From assembly GCF_014205115.1 (NCBI RefSeq), contig NZ_JACHMW010000001.1, forward strand, positions 806,001 through 870,000: 64,000 nt of DNA, in the 5' to 3' direction. The notes below the pieces were generated by a model. It ran no database searches, had not been told where the DNA came from, and saw only the letters and a program-made list of their open reading frames with translations. The position numbers and the translations under genes were made by a program. The stretch's first letter is position 1. Each line of letters begins with the position of its first letter. Positions 49,776-59,326 of this stretch are shown here, in pieces. Origin of the DNA: Micrococcus endophyticus (GTDB lineage: Bacteria; Actinomycetota; Actinomycetes; Actinomycetales; Micrococcaceae).

Positions 49776-51182
49776 TCAGAAGCCCGTGAGCAGATGCACG
49801 GCGGCCGCGGGGGCCAGCAGCGCGTCCAGCCGGGCGGCCGCGCCCGGCTCCCGCTCGTCCACGACGCCGGCCCGCACGAGCGCGCCGGCGCGCACGCCGC
49901 CGAGCCACACCGCGGACAAGTGCGCGACGTCCAGGGCCAGGTCCGCCCGTGCGTCGTCGGCGAGCCGCTCGGCGCGGCCGGCCCCGTCGGCCACGCGCAG
50001 CCGCCACGTGCCGGCCGCGTGGCCAGCGGCGTCCGCCACGGCCAGCACGGCCTCGCCGGCGACCTCGGGCGCGTAGCCGCGCCCGCCCAGGCACGCCGGC
50101 ACGTCCAGGACGCGCAGGTAGAGGTCGTCCCAGACCGACTTCGTGCGCACCCGCCGGCGGTCGGCGAGGACCTGCTCGAGCCCGCCGTCGTCCGGGCAGC
50201 GGGTCATGCGCAGCCTCTCGATCAGGTCCAGGCGCGTCAGGTACCGCCACAGCTGGCGGGCGGCGGCGTCCGTGGCGGCGAGGAACACCTCGACGGACAC
50301 GGTGGCCGGCTCCTTCTCCCACCCGTCGAAGCGGTAGAGCGCGACGCCCTGCACGGCCCCGTCCGCGTCGCGGTGCACGGCGGCGAACAGGCCCGAGCCC
50401 CTGCCGTCGTTCTTCGCGGCGCTGCGGTCCTCCCACCGGATGACGTGCCCCGTCGGGCGGTGCACGCTGCCGGGGGTGCCGCGCCGCACGCGATCGTGCA
50501 GCGCCTCGACGACGCCGGCCAGCTCCCGCGGGTCCTCCCGCAGCACCGTCCCGGCGTCCTCGTCCGGCCGGCCGGCGGCGTCGGCCGCCAGCACGACGTC
50601 GCCGCGCACGTCCACGCGCACGCTGCGCCCGGTGCAGGCCGGGCCAAAGCCGAAGCGGCCGTAGATGGTGGCCTCCGAGGCGGTGAGGGCGGCGACGGGC
50701 ATCCCGGCGGCGACGGCCTCCTCGAGCGAGGCCGTCATCATGCCGCGCAGGATCCCGCGGCGACGGTGCCCGGGCGAGACGGTCACGTTCGAGATCATCC
50801 ACACCGGCAGCTCGGCCCCCGGCGAGGTGGTCAGCCGGGACGTCCAGTCCACGAACGTGCCCACGGGCTCGCGCCGCGCCGGGTCGTCCGCGGCGAGGTA
50901 GACGCCGCGCAGGACCTTCGCGTCGTCCGCGGAGACGCCCAGATCCTGGTCCGCCGCCGCCCCCTGGGGCACCTCCTCGTAGAAGCCCTTCTCCACGGCG
51001 GCGGTGTGCCGCACGTGCGCGGGGTGCTCGGCGCGGGCCGGGTCCGCGCCGTCGACGCCGCGGCTCAGCGGGGCCAGGGTGCGCAGGACGAGGCCGTGCC
51101 GGGCCAGGGCGTCCTGCGCGGCGGGGGCGTCAGCGGCGTCGGCGTCAGCGGCATGGGCAGCGGCGGCGGGATCGATGCTCAT
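49776..51182 (-). CDS. Eis-like GNAT N-acetyltransferase, copy 1
   Basis: The 468-residue protein is like mycobacterial Eis: an N-terminal GNAT domain with the acetyl-CoA loop VSPGHRRRGILRGMM (near 145), the FGFG motif, a second GNAT-like region, an SCP2-like C-terminal domain, and a terminal Phe whose carboxylate is in the family active site. Eis acetylates aminoglycosides and host proteins in M. tuberculosis; the natural substrate here is unknown. ATG at 51182 (MSIDPAAAA) is chosen; the frame extends upstream only as a shadow of copy 2. Confidence 0.88.
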   Translation of the reverse strand: MSIDPAAAAHAADADAADAPAAQDALARHGLVLRTLAPLSRGVDGADPARAEHPAHVRHTAAVEKGFYEEVPQGAAADQDLGVSADDAKVLRGVYLAADDPARREPVGTFVDWTSRLTTSPGAELPVWMISNVTVSPGHRRRGILRGMMTASLEEAVAAGMPVAALTASEATIYGRFGFGPACTGRSVRVDVRGDVVLAADAAGRPDEDAGTVLREDPRELAGVVEALHDRVRRGTPGSVHRPTGHVIRWEDRSAAKNDGRGSGLFAAVHRDADGAVQGVALYRFDGWEKEPATVSVEVFLAATDAAARQLWRYLTRLDLIERLRMTRCPDDGGLEQVLADRRRVRTKSVWDDLYLRVLDVPACLGGRGYAPEVAGEAVLAVADAAGHAAGTWRLRVADGAGRAERLADDARADLALDVAHLSAVWLGGVRAGALVRAGVVDEREPGAAARLDALLAPAAAVHLLTGF

Positions 51183-51214
51183 CGGGTCCTCGGGGTCCTT
51201 CGGGCGGGGCGGGC

Positions 51215-52621
51215 TCAGAAGCCGGTCAGCGAGTAGGGCGGGCGCGCCTGCCGCAGCAGGGTGTCCAGGTCGGCGGCGGCGCCAGGGCGGTGCGCCAGGA
51301 GGATGCCGGCCTCCCGCATCATCTCCGCCTTGACCCCGCCGAGCAGCACGGAGCCCAGCTCGGCGACGTCGAGGGTGAGCTCTGCCGCGTCCTGCGGCGC
51401 GGGCCGGACCCGCCCGACGCCGTCGGCCGCGGCGATCTCCCAGGTGCCGGCGGCATAGCCCAGGTCGTCCTCCACGGTCACCGTGACGGCGCCCTCGTGC
51501 AGGTAGGGGCGCGCCTCGAAGCACGCGGCCACGTCGAGCACCCGGTGCCACAGGTGGTGGTGGACGCCGCGGGTGTAGATGCGGGACTCGTCCAGCACGA
51601 GGAACTCGAGCAGGCGGTCGGCGGCGACCGCCGGCAGGCGCAGGCGCACCACGAGGTCCAGGTTGCCCAGGAACTCCAGCAGCGCCCGGTGCGCCTCGGG
51701 GGTGGCGGCCCACAGGGCCACCACGGTGGCGGTCACGGGGTCGTCGGCGACCAGCTCGGCCGTGGAGCCGGTCACCCGGTACACGGCCACGCCGAGGTCC
51801 TCGCCGTCCGGCGCGGAGTACACCACGGCCCGCAGGCCCTGGGGCCGGCCCTCCCCCACGCGCGGGTCCCGGTCCGTCTCGCGGGCCGCGTGGAAGCGGA
51901 TGCGCTCCACCGAGCCGGCCTGCGCCTCGAAGGCCCGGCGCCACAGGCCGTCGATCAGCGCGCCGGAGGCGGTCGGCTCGACGAACCGGAAGGAGCCGTC
52001 CGGGCGGCGTCCGCGCAGCTGCACCCCGCGGGTCACGTCCAGCCACACGGAGCGGTGGTAGGTGGAGACCCCGAAGCCGAAGCGCCGGTAGAGGGTGGCC
52101 TCGGTGGCCGTGAGCAGGGCGATCGGCACCCGGGCGGCGTGGGCGCGGCGCAGCGACTCGGTCATCATGGCGCGCAGGATCCCGCGGCGCCGGTGCGTGG
52201 GCGAGACCGTCACCTCGGTGAGGCACCAGGCCGGCAGCATCCGCCCGTCCCCCACGTTGAGGTCCTTCGTGAAGTCCACCAGGGTGCCCACCGGGTCCGT
52301 GGCGGCCGGGTCCGCGCCCTGCGGGTACACCCCGCTGAGGCGGCGGCGGTCCCCCTGCTCCACGCCGATGAACCGGTCCGCGAGCGCGAAGTCGGGGTCG
52401 CCGACCTCGTGGAAGTTGCGCTGCAGCACGGCCGTGTGGCGGCGCACGGCGGGCGCGTCGGCCCAGCGGCGGGCGTGGTCGAAGGGGGCGTCGGGGTCGG
52501 CGTCGCCGGTCTCCCACGGGGAGGGCACCCGCAGCAGCTCGAGGCCGTGGGCCGCGAGCGCCTCCGCGGTGGCGGGGGCGGGGTCGAGCCAGGCGTCGGG
52601 GGCGTCAGTGCGCGGCGTCAT
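51215..52621 (-). CDS. Eis-like GNAT N-acetyltransferase, copy 2
   Basis: The 468-residue protein is the same length and layout as copy 1, with the acetyl-CoA loop VSPTHRRRGILRAMM (near 148), RRFGFGV, and terminal SLTGF. The two are tandem paralogues with clear but moderate similarity. ATG at 52621 overlaps the polA stop by 17 nt. It precedes copy 1 by a 32-nt gap, suggesting one polA-eis2-eis1 transcript. The substrate is unknown. Confidence 0.88.
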   Translation of the reverse strand: MTPRTDAPDAWLDPAPATAEALAAHGLELLRVPSPWETGDADPDAPFDHARRWADAPAVRRHTAVLQRNFHEVGDPDFALADRFIGVEQGDRRRLSGVYPQGADPAATDPVGTLVDFTKDLNVGDGRMLPAWCLTEVTVSPTHRRRGILRAMMTESLRRAHAARVPIALLTATEATLYRRFGFGVSTYHRSVWLDVTRGVQLRGRRPDGSFRFVEPTASGALIDGLWRRAFEAQAGSVERIRFHAARETDRDPRVGEGRPQGLRAVVYSAPDGEDLGVAVYRVTGSTAELVADDPVTATVVALWAATPEAHRALLEFLGNLDLVVRLRLPAVAADRLLEFLVLDESRIYTRGVHHHLWHRVLDVAACFEARPYLHEGAVTVTVEDDLGYAAGTWEIAAADGVGRVRPAPQDAAELTLDVAELGSVLLGGVKAEMMREAGILLAHRPGAAADLDTLLRQARPPYSLTGF

Positions 52622-55418
52622 GCCAGCTCCTCCCCTGCCCGACGTGCACGTCCAGCGGCACGGCGAGCTCGGCGGCGCGGCCCATGCGCTCCTGCAGCAG
52701 GGCGGTGGCCTGCTCGAGCTCGGCGGCGGGGACCTCGAGGATGAGCTCGTCGTGCACCTGCAGCAGCAGCCGCGAGGCCATGCCGTGCTCGGCGAGGCCG
52801 GCCTGCACGTCGAGCATGGCGCGCTTGATGATGTCCGCGGCGGAGCCCTGGATGGGGGCGTTGAGGGCGGCGCGCTCGGCCATGTCCCGCAGCTGCCGGT
52901 TGTCCGAGCTGAGGTCCGGCAGGTAGCGGCGGCGCCCCTCGATGGTGGAGGTGTAGCCGTCCTGGCGGGCCTGGGCGACGACGTCGCGCAGGTAGTCCCG
53001 CACCCCGCCGAAGCGGTCGAAGTAGCCCTTCATGAGGCCGCGGGCCTCGTCCACGGAGATCTTCAGCTGCTTGGACAGGCCGAAGGAGCTCAGTCCGTAC
53101 GCCAGGCCGTAGCTCATGGCCTTGACCTTGGCGCGCTGCTCGGAGCTGACCTCGTCCGGGGCCACGCCGAACACCTGGGAGCCCACGAAGGAGTGCAGGT
53201 CCTCCCCCTCGCGGAACGCCTGGATCAGGCCCGCGTCCTCGGAGAGGTGGGCCATGATGCGCATCTCGATCTGCGAGTAGTCGGCGGAGAGCAGGACGGC
53301 GTCCTCGCCGGCGACCCGGTCGGCCACGAACACCTCGCGGATGCGGCGGCCGGCCTCGGTGCGCACGGGGATGTTCTGCAGGTTGGGGTGCAGGGAGGAC
53401 AGGCGCCCGGTGGCGGCGGCGGTCTGCGAGTAGGTGGTGTGGATGCGCCCGTCCGGGGCCACGGTCTCGAGCAGGCCCTCGACGGTCTGGCGCAGCTTCG
53501 TGGCGTCGCGGTGGCGCATGAGGTTCTCGAGGAACGGGTGGCGGGTCTGCTCGAGCAGGTCCTGCAGCGAGTCGACGTCGGTGGACCAGCCGGTCTTCGT
53601 CTTGCGGGTGCGCGGCATGTCCAGGTGCTCGAACAGCACCTCCTGCAGCTGCTTGGGCGAGCCGAGGTTGACCTTCATCCCCCCGGTCTCTTCCGCCACG
53701 GAGGCCCAGGCGGACTCCTGGGCGGCGGCGGCCGCCTCGGAGAAGTCGGCGCGCAGGGTCGCGAGCGCCTGGGCGTCCACGGCGATGCCGGTGAGCTCCA
53801 TGCGGGCCAGCAGGCGGGCCAGCGGGATCTCGAGCTCCTGGAGCAGGCGCTGGGCGCCGCGCTCGAGGACCTGCGGGGTGAACAGGACGGAGAGGCGGCG
53901 GACGACCCATGCCCCGCGGACGGCGTCGGCGGCCCGGGCGGCGCGCTCGGCGGCGGCCGCGCCGCCGTCGAGGTCGAAGGCCCCCTGCGCGTCGGCCTCG
54001 GCGGGCTCGCGGGGGGCGGCCAGCGGGGTGTGCAGGTGCGCCTCGGCCAGCGCCTCGAGGGAGGTGTCGCGGCGGTCCGGCTGGATGAGGTAGGCGGAGA
54101 GCAGGACGTCGTCCACGACGCCGTCCAGGGGCGTGCCGGCCTCGAGGGCGGTCGCCTCGGCGGGCTCGGCGATCGCCTTGAGGACGCGCTTGAGGTCGTG
54201 GACGGCCTTGGAGAGCCCGCCCTCGCCGAGGGCCTCCCGCAGGGCGGCCAGCAGCGCGGGGTCGGGCGCGTCGGCGTCGAGGCTGACGTGCAGGCCGGCG
54301 TGCTCGCCCACGAGGGCGACGCCCACGGCGGTGCCGAAGGTCCCCGGCACGGGCACCTTGCGCTTGGGCAGCAGGGCCGGGCCCTCCACGTCCACGTGCA
54401 CGCCGAGCAGGTTCCCGGCCTCGGCGGCGAGGAAGTCGGCGACGTCCTGGGCCGTGGCGGCCTCGGTGAACTCCGGCGCCTCCTCCACCTGGGCGGCGGG
54501 CGCCGTCTCGCCGACCCGCTCGGAGAACACCTCGAACACCCGCTCGCGGATGCGGTTGAACTGCAGGGCGTCGAAGAGCTCCTCCACGGGCTCCCGCTCG
54601 GGCATCTCCAGGGCCATGGCCTCGAGGCCGATCGGCAGGTCCAGGTCCCGGACGAGGGCGTTGAGGCGGCGGTTGCGGCGCACGTCGTCCAGGTGGGCGC
54701 GCAGGGCCTCGCCCTTCTTGCCCTTGATCTCGTCCGCGTGGGCCAGGACGCCGTCGAGGTCCCCGTACTGGGTGAGCCACTTGGCGGCGAAGCCGGGGCC
54801 CACGCCGGGCACGCCGGGCAGGTTGTCCGCCGCCTCGCCCACGAGGGCGGCCAGCTCCGGGTACTGGGCCGGGGACACCCCGTACTTGGCCATCACCGCG
54901 TCGGCGTCCATCGGGGGGATGTCCGATACGCCCTTCTTCGGGTAGAGCACGGTGGTGCGCTCGGAGATCAGCTGGAACGCGTCGCGGTCGCCGGAGACGA
55001 CGACGGCCTCCCAGCCGGCCTCCTCGGCGCGGGCGGAGAGGGTGGCCACGATGTCGTCCGCCTCGTAGCCCTCCAGGGTGATCGTGGGGATGCCGAGGGC
55101 CTCCATGACCTTCACGGTCAGCTCGATCTGCCCGGCGAACTCCGCGGGGGTCTCGGAGCGCCCCGCCTTGTACTCGCCGTACTCCTCGGAGCGGAACGTG
55201 GGGCCCGAGAGGTCGAACGCGACCGCCACGTGCGTGGGGCGCTGCTGGCGGATCATGGTGAGCAGCATGGCGGTGAAGCCGTACACGGCGTTGGTGTGCT
55301 GGCCCGTGTCCGTGGCGAAGTTCTCGGCGGGCAGCGCGTAGAACGCGCGGAACGCCATCGAGTGACCGTCCAGGACCAGCAGGCGCTGCGGGTCCTCCGG
55401 GGTCGGATCTGCCGCCAT
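52605..55418 (-). CDS. polA: DNA polymerase I
   Basis: The 937-residue protein has the N-terminal 5' nuclease domain (LLVLDGHSMAFRAFYALP, and HH2 motif LPGVPGVGPGFAAKWL), a central degenerate 3'-5' exonuclease domain and the C-terminal polymerase with SADYSQIEMR, QRAKVKAMSYGLAYG and QVHDELILEVP. Proofreading residues are not evident, as in many actinobacterial PolA. ATG at 55418 has GAGGAG about 11 nt upstream. The neighbourhood with rpsA and coaE is typical of Actinobacteria. Confidence 0.98.
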   Translation of the reverse strand: MAADPTPEDPQRLLVLDGHSMAFRAFYALPAENFATDTGQHTNAVYGFTAMLLTMIRQQRPTHVAVAFDLSGPTFRSEEYGEYKAGRSETPAEFAGQIELTVKVMEALGIPTITLEGYEADDIVATLSARAEEAGWEAVVVSGDRDAFQLISERTTVLYPKKGVSDIPPMDADAVMAKYGVSPAQYPELAALVGEAADNLPGVPGVGPGFAAKWLTQYGDLDGVLAHADEIKGKKGEALRAHLDDVRRNRRLNALVRDLDLPIGLEAMALEMPEREPVEELFDALQFNRIRERVFEVFSERVGETAPAAQVEEAPEFTEAATAQDVADFLAAEAGNLLGVHVDVEGPALLPKRKVPVPGTFGTAVGVALVGEHAGLHVSLDADAPDPALLAALREALGEGGLSKAVHDLKRVLKAIAEPAEATALEAGTPLDGVVDDVLLSAYLIQPDRRDTSLEALAEAHLHTPLAAPREPAEADAQGAFDLDGGAAAAERAARAADAVRGAWVVRRLSVLFTPQVLERGAQRLLQELEIPLARLLARMELTGIAVDAQALATLRADFSEAAAAAQESAWASVAEETGGMKVNLGSPKQLQEVLFEHLDMPRTRKTKTGWSTDVDSLQDLLEQTRHPFLENLMRHRDATKLRQTVEGLLETVAPDGRIHTTYSQTAAATGRLSSLHPNLQNIPVRTEAGRRIREVFVADRVAGEDAVLLSADYSQIEMRIMAHLSEDAGLIQAFREGEDLHSFVGSQVFGVAPDEVSSEQRAKVKAMSYGLAYGLSSFGLSKQLKISVDEARGLMKGYFDRFGGVRDYLRDVVAQARQDGYTSTIEGRRRYLPDLSSDNRQLRDMAERAALNAPIQGSAADIIKRAMLDVQAGLAEHGMASRLLLQVHDELILEVPAAELEQATALLQERMGRAAELAVPLDVHVGQGRSWHDAAH

Positions 55419-55484
55419 GGGTGCTCACGTCTCCTCTCGGCGCGCGGCGCGGTCGCGCCCGTCGCGTGTGCCAGCCTAGTGGCC

Positions 55485-56018
55485 ATGACCGACCACGCCG
55501 AGCGCGCCGACGCCGCCCCCGCCCCGACCTCCGACCTCGTCTACCGGCCCGGGGTGACCCCCGGGCTGACCGACGCGCAGCTGGAGGCCGCGTGCGCCGC
55601 CGCGGGCCTGACGCCCGAGCTCGTGGCCGCCCTCGGCGGGGCCAACGTGAGCCCCCTGGCCCAGAAGATGGGCATCCGCTTCCTCGAGCTCACCCCCGAG
55701 CGCGCGGTCGCCACGATGCCCGTCGCCGGCAACGAGCAGCCCGCCGGCCTGCTGCACGGCGGCGCCCACCTGGTGCTCGCCGAGTCCCTCGGGTCCATGG
55801 CGGCGAAGCTGCACGCCGGACCCGAGCGCGGCGTCGTCGGGATCGAGATCGGCGCCACCCACCACCGCGCCGCCCGCTCCGGGCTGGTCACGGGCACGGC
55901 CACGGCGATCCACCTCGGCGGCACGCTCACCACCCACGAGGTGGTGATGACGGACGAGCAGGGCCGGCGCCTGTCCACCGCCCGCATCACGAACATGGTG
56001 CTGCGCGGGCGCGGCTGA
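55485..56018 (+). CDS. PaaI-like hotdog-fold thioesterase
   Basis: The 177-residue protein has a hotdog domain of the PaaI/YbdB class with the signature EQPAGLLHGGAHLVLAES (near residue 85) and a following GIEIGATHHRA. The family hydrolyses acyl- or aryl-CoA thioesters in the cytoplasm. ATG at 55485 follows CAGCCT at 7 nt, a weak leaderless pattern, and runs divergently from polA with 66 nt between starts. Substrate unknown. Confidence 0.88.
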   Translation: MTDHAERADAAPAPTSDLVYRPGVTPGLTDAQLEAACAAAGLTPELVAALGGANVSPLAQKMGIRFLELTPERAVATMPVAGNEQPAGLLHGGAHLVLAESLGSMAAKLHAGPERGVVGIEIGATHHRAARSGLVTGTATAIHLGGTLTTHEVVMTDEQGRRLSTARITNMVLRGRG

Positions 56019-56070
56019 GCCGCCGGGCGGGCGCCCTCAGGCGGTGCCCGCGTTCAGGCAGCGCCTGTGC

Positions 56071-56448
56071 TCAGGACGCGTCGGGGGTGCGCGGGGCGGG
56101 CTCGCCGTGCTCGCGGCCCGGCGTGTCCTCGGCGAGCTCGTCGTAGTGGCCCGGGTTCATGGGCACGCCCGTGAGGTACGCCGACCGGCCCAGGGCCATG
56201 GTGGCCACGGCGGCCGAGCCCAGCTGCAGGACCACGATCAGGGCGACCTTGACGACGTTTGCCACGCTCGGGGCGAGCACGAGCCCGCCCACCACGATGA
56301 GGATCATCCCCACGCCGCCGGCCGTGCCGGTCGCGGAGATGCGGGTGTACGGGTCGGGGAAGCGGATGAGGCCGAGCCCGGCGGTGACGAACACCAGGGC
56401 GCCGGCCACCACGAGCACCGAGCCGATGACGGTCAGGACGAGGTCCAC
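56071..56448 (-). CDS. mnhG: Mrp Na+/H+ antiporter subunit G
   Basis: The 125-residue protein has three transmembrane helices and the MnhG signature GLIRFPDPYTRISATGTAGG near residue 27. The C-terminal tail is acidic. It is the last gene of the Mrp operon, 10 nt after mnhF. MrpG is required for complex assembly and activity. Confidence 0.92.
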   Translation of the reverse strand: MDLVLTVIGSVLVVAGALVFVTAGLGLIRFPDPYTRISATGTAGGVGMILIVVGGLVLAPSVANVVKVALIVVLQLGSAAVATMALGRSAYLTGVPMNPGHYDELAEDTPGREHGEPAPRTPDAS

Positions 56449-56458
56449 GGAGTCCTCC

Positions 56459-56740
56459 TCAACGCTTGCCGCGCGTGAGCGCGCGGGCCAGGGACATGCC
56501 GGACAGGAACGCGACGATCGAGGCCACCAGGACGAGGTCGAAGGTGAACGGGTTGTCCATGCGCACGCCGAACAGCACCAGCATCCCGAGGATGCTGAAC
56601 GTGAGCAGGTCGCCGGAGACCGCGCGGTCCGCGTCGAGTGGGCCCTTCACGATCCGGTAGGCCGAGACCAGCGCCGCCACGGCCAGCAGGGCCACGGCCA
56701 CGTCGATCCCGAGGTGGGACCAGTCGTAGTCCACGGGCAT
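56459..56740 (-). CDS. mnhF: Mrp Na+/H+ antiporter subunit F
   Basis: The 93-residue protein has three helices with the family motif AYRIVKGPLDADRAVSGDLL near residue 25-45. Start ATG at 56740 overlaps the mnhE stop by one base (TGATG), indicating coupled translation. Confidence 0.92.
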   Translation of the reverse strand: MPVDYDWSHLGIDVAVALLAVAALVSAYRIVKGPLDADRAVSGDLLTFSILGMLVLFGVRMDNPFTFDLVLVASIVAFLSGMSLARALTRGKR

Positions 56741-57234
56741 CAGGCCACCCCCTGCTTCCGCATCGCGTGGAGCAGCCGGCGCTCCATATCATGGATCTCC
56801 CCGCGCAGGGCGTCCGCGTCGTCCGCGTAGAGCCCGTGCACGTAGAGCAGGCGCGTCGCGCCCGGGTCCCCCGGCTCCTCGCCGCGGGCGCCGGCCCGGC
56901 GCGTGCCGAGCGTCAGCGTGCCCGGGGTGAGCGTGATGAGCGCGGAGAGCAGGGTCACCTCCGTGTCCGTGCGGCAGTTGCTGCGGATCCGGGCGATCCC
57001 GGAGCGCGCCTGGTCGCCGGGCGTCACCAGGTCCTTGAGGACGGCCTTGGAGGAGGTGACCAGCGCCCAGGCGTACCAGCACCAGAACACCAGCCAGCGC
57101 CAGGGCCAGGACAGCGCCGAGGCGCGGCCCGGCGCCAGCACCACGGTGCCGTCGGCGGGGACGGGCCGGTCGGATGAGGGGTCGGCGTGCACGGGGACTG
57201 CTCCTCTCGAGCCGTCGGTCGGGGTGCTCGTCAC
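56740..57234 (-). CDS. mnhE: Mrp Na+/H+ antiporter subunit E
   Basis: The 164-residue protein has a polar start, then helices near 45-70 and the MnhE features SSKAVLKDLVTPG, NCRTDTEVTLLSALITLTPGTLTL, and LYVHGLYA. GTG at 57234 gives a GTGA overlap with mnhD; the longer frame upstream is a shadow. Confidence 0.92.
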   Translation of the reverse strand: MTSTPTDGSRGAVPVHADPSSDRPVPADGTVVLAPGRASALSWPWRWLVFWCWYAWALVTSSKAVLKDLVTPGDQARSGIARIRSNCRTDTEVTLLSALITLTPGTLTLGTRRAGARGEEPGDPGATRLLYVHGLYADDADALRGEIHDMERRLLHAMRKQGVA

Positions 57235-58901
57235 GGGGCCAGCACCGCCTCGATGTACCGCGCGGGGTCCAGCAGGCCCTGCGCGGCGACGTCGGTGAGG
57301 GTCCACAGCCCCTGGCCGGCGAGGCCGAGCACCAGGGTGGCGGCCGCGAGCACGACGCCCGGCATCGCCAGGCGGACCGGGATGCGCGAGCGCGTCACGT
57401 CCTCGTCCGCGGCGAAGGTGACCGGCATGACGCCGGTGGGCGGGTCGATGGTCTGGGTGGAGGTCCACGACTCGGTCCGCTCGTGGTCCGTGCTGGAGCC
57501 CCGGCCCGAGGGCCCGGTCCGCTCCGCCCCGAGCCCCACCACGGGCAGGGCGGCGGTGGCCAGTCGCTCCCGCAGGCCGTGCGGCGATCCGGGCTGACCC
57601 CAGAACCAGGCGTCCCACACGCGCAGCAGCGCCCACAGGCTCACGAGGCTGCCCACGAGGACCACGGCGACCGTGACGAGGCGCCCGGCCTCGACGCCCG
57701 CGGTGACCAGCATGAGCTTGCCGACGAAGCCGGAGAACGGCGGGATGCCCACGATCGAGAGCAGCCCCACGAAGAAGACCACGGCGACGAGCGGCTCGCG
57801 CCGGGCCAGCCCCTGCAGGTCCGCGAGCCGCCCGGTGCCGTAGCGCACCTCGACGGCGGCCGTCGCGGCCAGCAGGCACCCCATGGCGACCATGTGGTGG
57901 ACGAGGTAGAACAGGCCAGCGGACAGCCCCAGCTGCGTGGACAGCCCGAGCCCGACGAGGATGCCGCCGATGCCGCTGACCATCTGCCAGGAGAGCACGA
58001 GGCGCACGCCGTGCACGCCGACGGAGGCCAGGGCGCCCACGGCCAGCGTGAGCCCGGCCAACGCGAGCAGCAGCGGCAGGAAGCGGGCGTCGTTGTCGAA
58101 GAGCACGGAGAACACCCGGTACAGGGCGTAGACGGCGACCTTGGTGTGCAGGGCCGCGAAGATCGCGGTGACCGCGGGCGACGTCGAGGGGTAGGCCCGG
58201 GCCAGCCAGCCGTGCAGGGGCACGACGGAGGCCTTGATGGACAGGGCGAACAGCACGAGGCCGCCGGCGATCGCCACCCGCTCGTCGCGCGCCGCCGCCC
58301 CGGCCATGACGGCGAGGTTGACGGTGCCGGTGAGGGCGTAGAGGAAGCCCACGGCCACCACGAGGATCGTGGAGGTGAGCAGGTTCAGCGTCACGTACAG
58401 GCGGGCGCCGTCCACGCGGCGCAGCGGCTCGCGACGGTTCGCGGAGAGGACGTAGAGGCCGTAGCTGGGCAGCAGCATGACCTCGATGAACACGAAGAGG
58501 TTGAACAGGTCCGCGGTGAGCAGCGCCCCGTTCACGCCGGCCATCAGCACGAGCATGAGCGGGCCGAAGTACAGCGAGTTCACCACGCGGGTGCCGTGGG
58601 CCAGGTTGACGCCCACCAGGGTGAGCAGGCTCGTGAGCAGGAGCATGAGCCCCGTGAGCATGTCCGCAGCGAAGCCGATGCCGATGCCGCCCGGCCAGCC
58701 GCCCACGGAGGTGGCGAGCACGTCGCCGTCGAGGGAGCGGGCGACGATCAGCGCGCCGGCGCCCGCGGTGAGGCAGAGGACGAGCGCGACGACGAGCCGG
58801 TGCACGCGCGGCCGGTCGCCGGCGAGCGTCAGCAGGCCGGCCGTGATCAGCGGGACGGCGACGAAGAGGGGCAGCAGCTGCCCGAGCGCCTCGGGGCTCA
58901 T
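57231..58901 (-). CDS. mnhD: Mrp Na+/H+ antiporter subunit D
   Basis: The 556-residue membrane protein belongs to the NADH-quinone oxidoreductase ND2/4/5 (proton_antipo_M) family, with about 14 helices and KASVVPLHGWLARAYP and the helix-7/8 Lys/His residues typical for proton transfer (near residues 225-260). It forms one of the two ion-transport modules of the Mrp complex with MrpA. ATG at 58901 overlaps mnhC by 4 nt. A hydrophilic loop near 450-480 is variable in the family. Confidence 0.95.
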   Translation of the reverse strand: MSPEALGQLLPLFVAVPLITAGLLTLAGDRPRVHRLVVALVLCLTAGAGALIVARSLDGDVLATSVGGWPGGIGIGFAADMLTGLMLLLTSLLTLVGVNLAHGTRVVNSLYFGPLMLVLMAGVNGALLTADLFNLFVFIEVMLLPSYGLYVLSANRREPLRRVDGARLYVTLNLLTSTILVVAVGFLYALTGTVNLAVMAGAAARDERVAIAGGLVLFALSIKASVVPLHGWLARAYPSTSPAVTAIFAALHTKVAVYALYRVFSVLFDNDARFLPLLLALAGLTLAVGALASVGVHGVRLVLSWQMVSGIGGILVGLGLSTQLGLSAGLFYLVHHMVAMGCLLAATAAVEVRYGTGRLADLQGLARREPLVAVVFFVGLLSIVGIPPFSGFVGKLMLVTAGVEAGRLVTVAVVLVGSLVSLWALLRVWDAWFWGQPGSPHGLRERLATAALPVVGLGAERTGPSGRGSSTDHERTESWTSTQTIDPPTGVMPVTFAADEDVTRSRIPVRLAMPGVVLAAATLVLGLAGQGLWTLTDVAAQGLLDPARYIEAVLAP

Positions 58902-59326
58902 GCGCGGCCCCCGTCCCGGGCCTCGGCCTCGCGGCCCAGCTGGGCGGCGGCGGCGCGCAGCTCCTCGCGCGGGAAGCGGGCGTCGGCGGCGGCCTGCTCG
59001 AGGGGGTCCGGCGCCTCGTGGCCGTCCGCCACGGCGTCGTCGTCGCGGCCGGTGACGGCCAGGGTGAGCAGCAGGACGGTGATCGCGAAGGCGATCACGA
59101 TGGCGGTGAGCACGAACGCCTGCGGCAGCGCGTCGGCCTGGGTCTCGACGTCGCCGCGGCCGGCGAACGGCAGGCCGCGGCGGTCCGTGCCGCCGGCGGC
59201 GATGATCGCGAGGTTGGCGGCGTGCCCGAGCAGCACCATGCCCAGGATGACGCGCAGCAGCTCGCGCTTGGAGAACAGGTAGAACGCCCCGAAGGTCAGC
59301 AGTCCCACCGTGATGGCGATGGTCAT
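58898..59326 (-). CDS. mnhC: Mrp Na+/H+ antiporter subunit C
   Basis: The 142-residue NuoK-like protein has three helices, with FSKRELLRVILGMVLLGHAANL and the ALPQAFVLTAIVI motif near residue 75. A charged C-terminal tail of about 45 residues follows. ATG at 59326 overlaps the mnhA stop by 4 nt. Confidence 0.94.
   Translation of the reverse strand: MTIAITVGLLTFGAFYLFSKRELLRVILGMVLLGHAANLAIIAAGGTDRRGLPFAGRGDVETQADALPQAFVLTAIVIAFAITVLLLTLAVTGRDDDAVADGHEAPDPLEQAAADARFPREELRAAAAQLGREAEARDGGRA

Noticed and set aside
49776-52517. A single 913-residue Eis-type fusion protein
   Set aside because: The upstream third is the wrong frame of the second acetyltransferase gene; the real protein starts at 51182 and is the same length as its paralogue.
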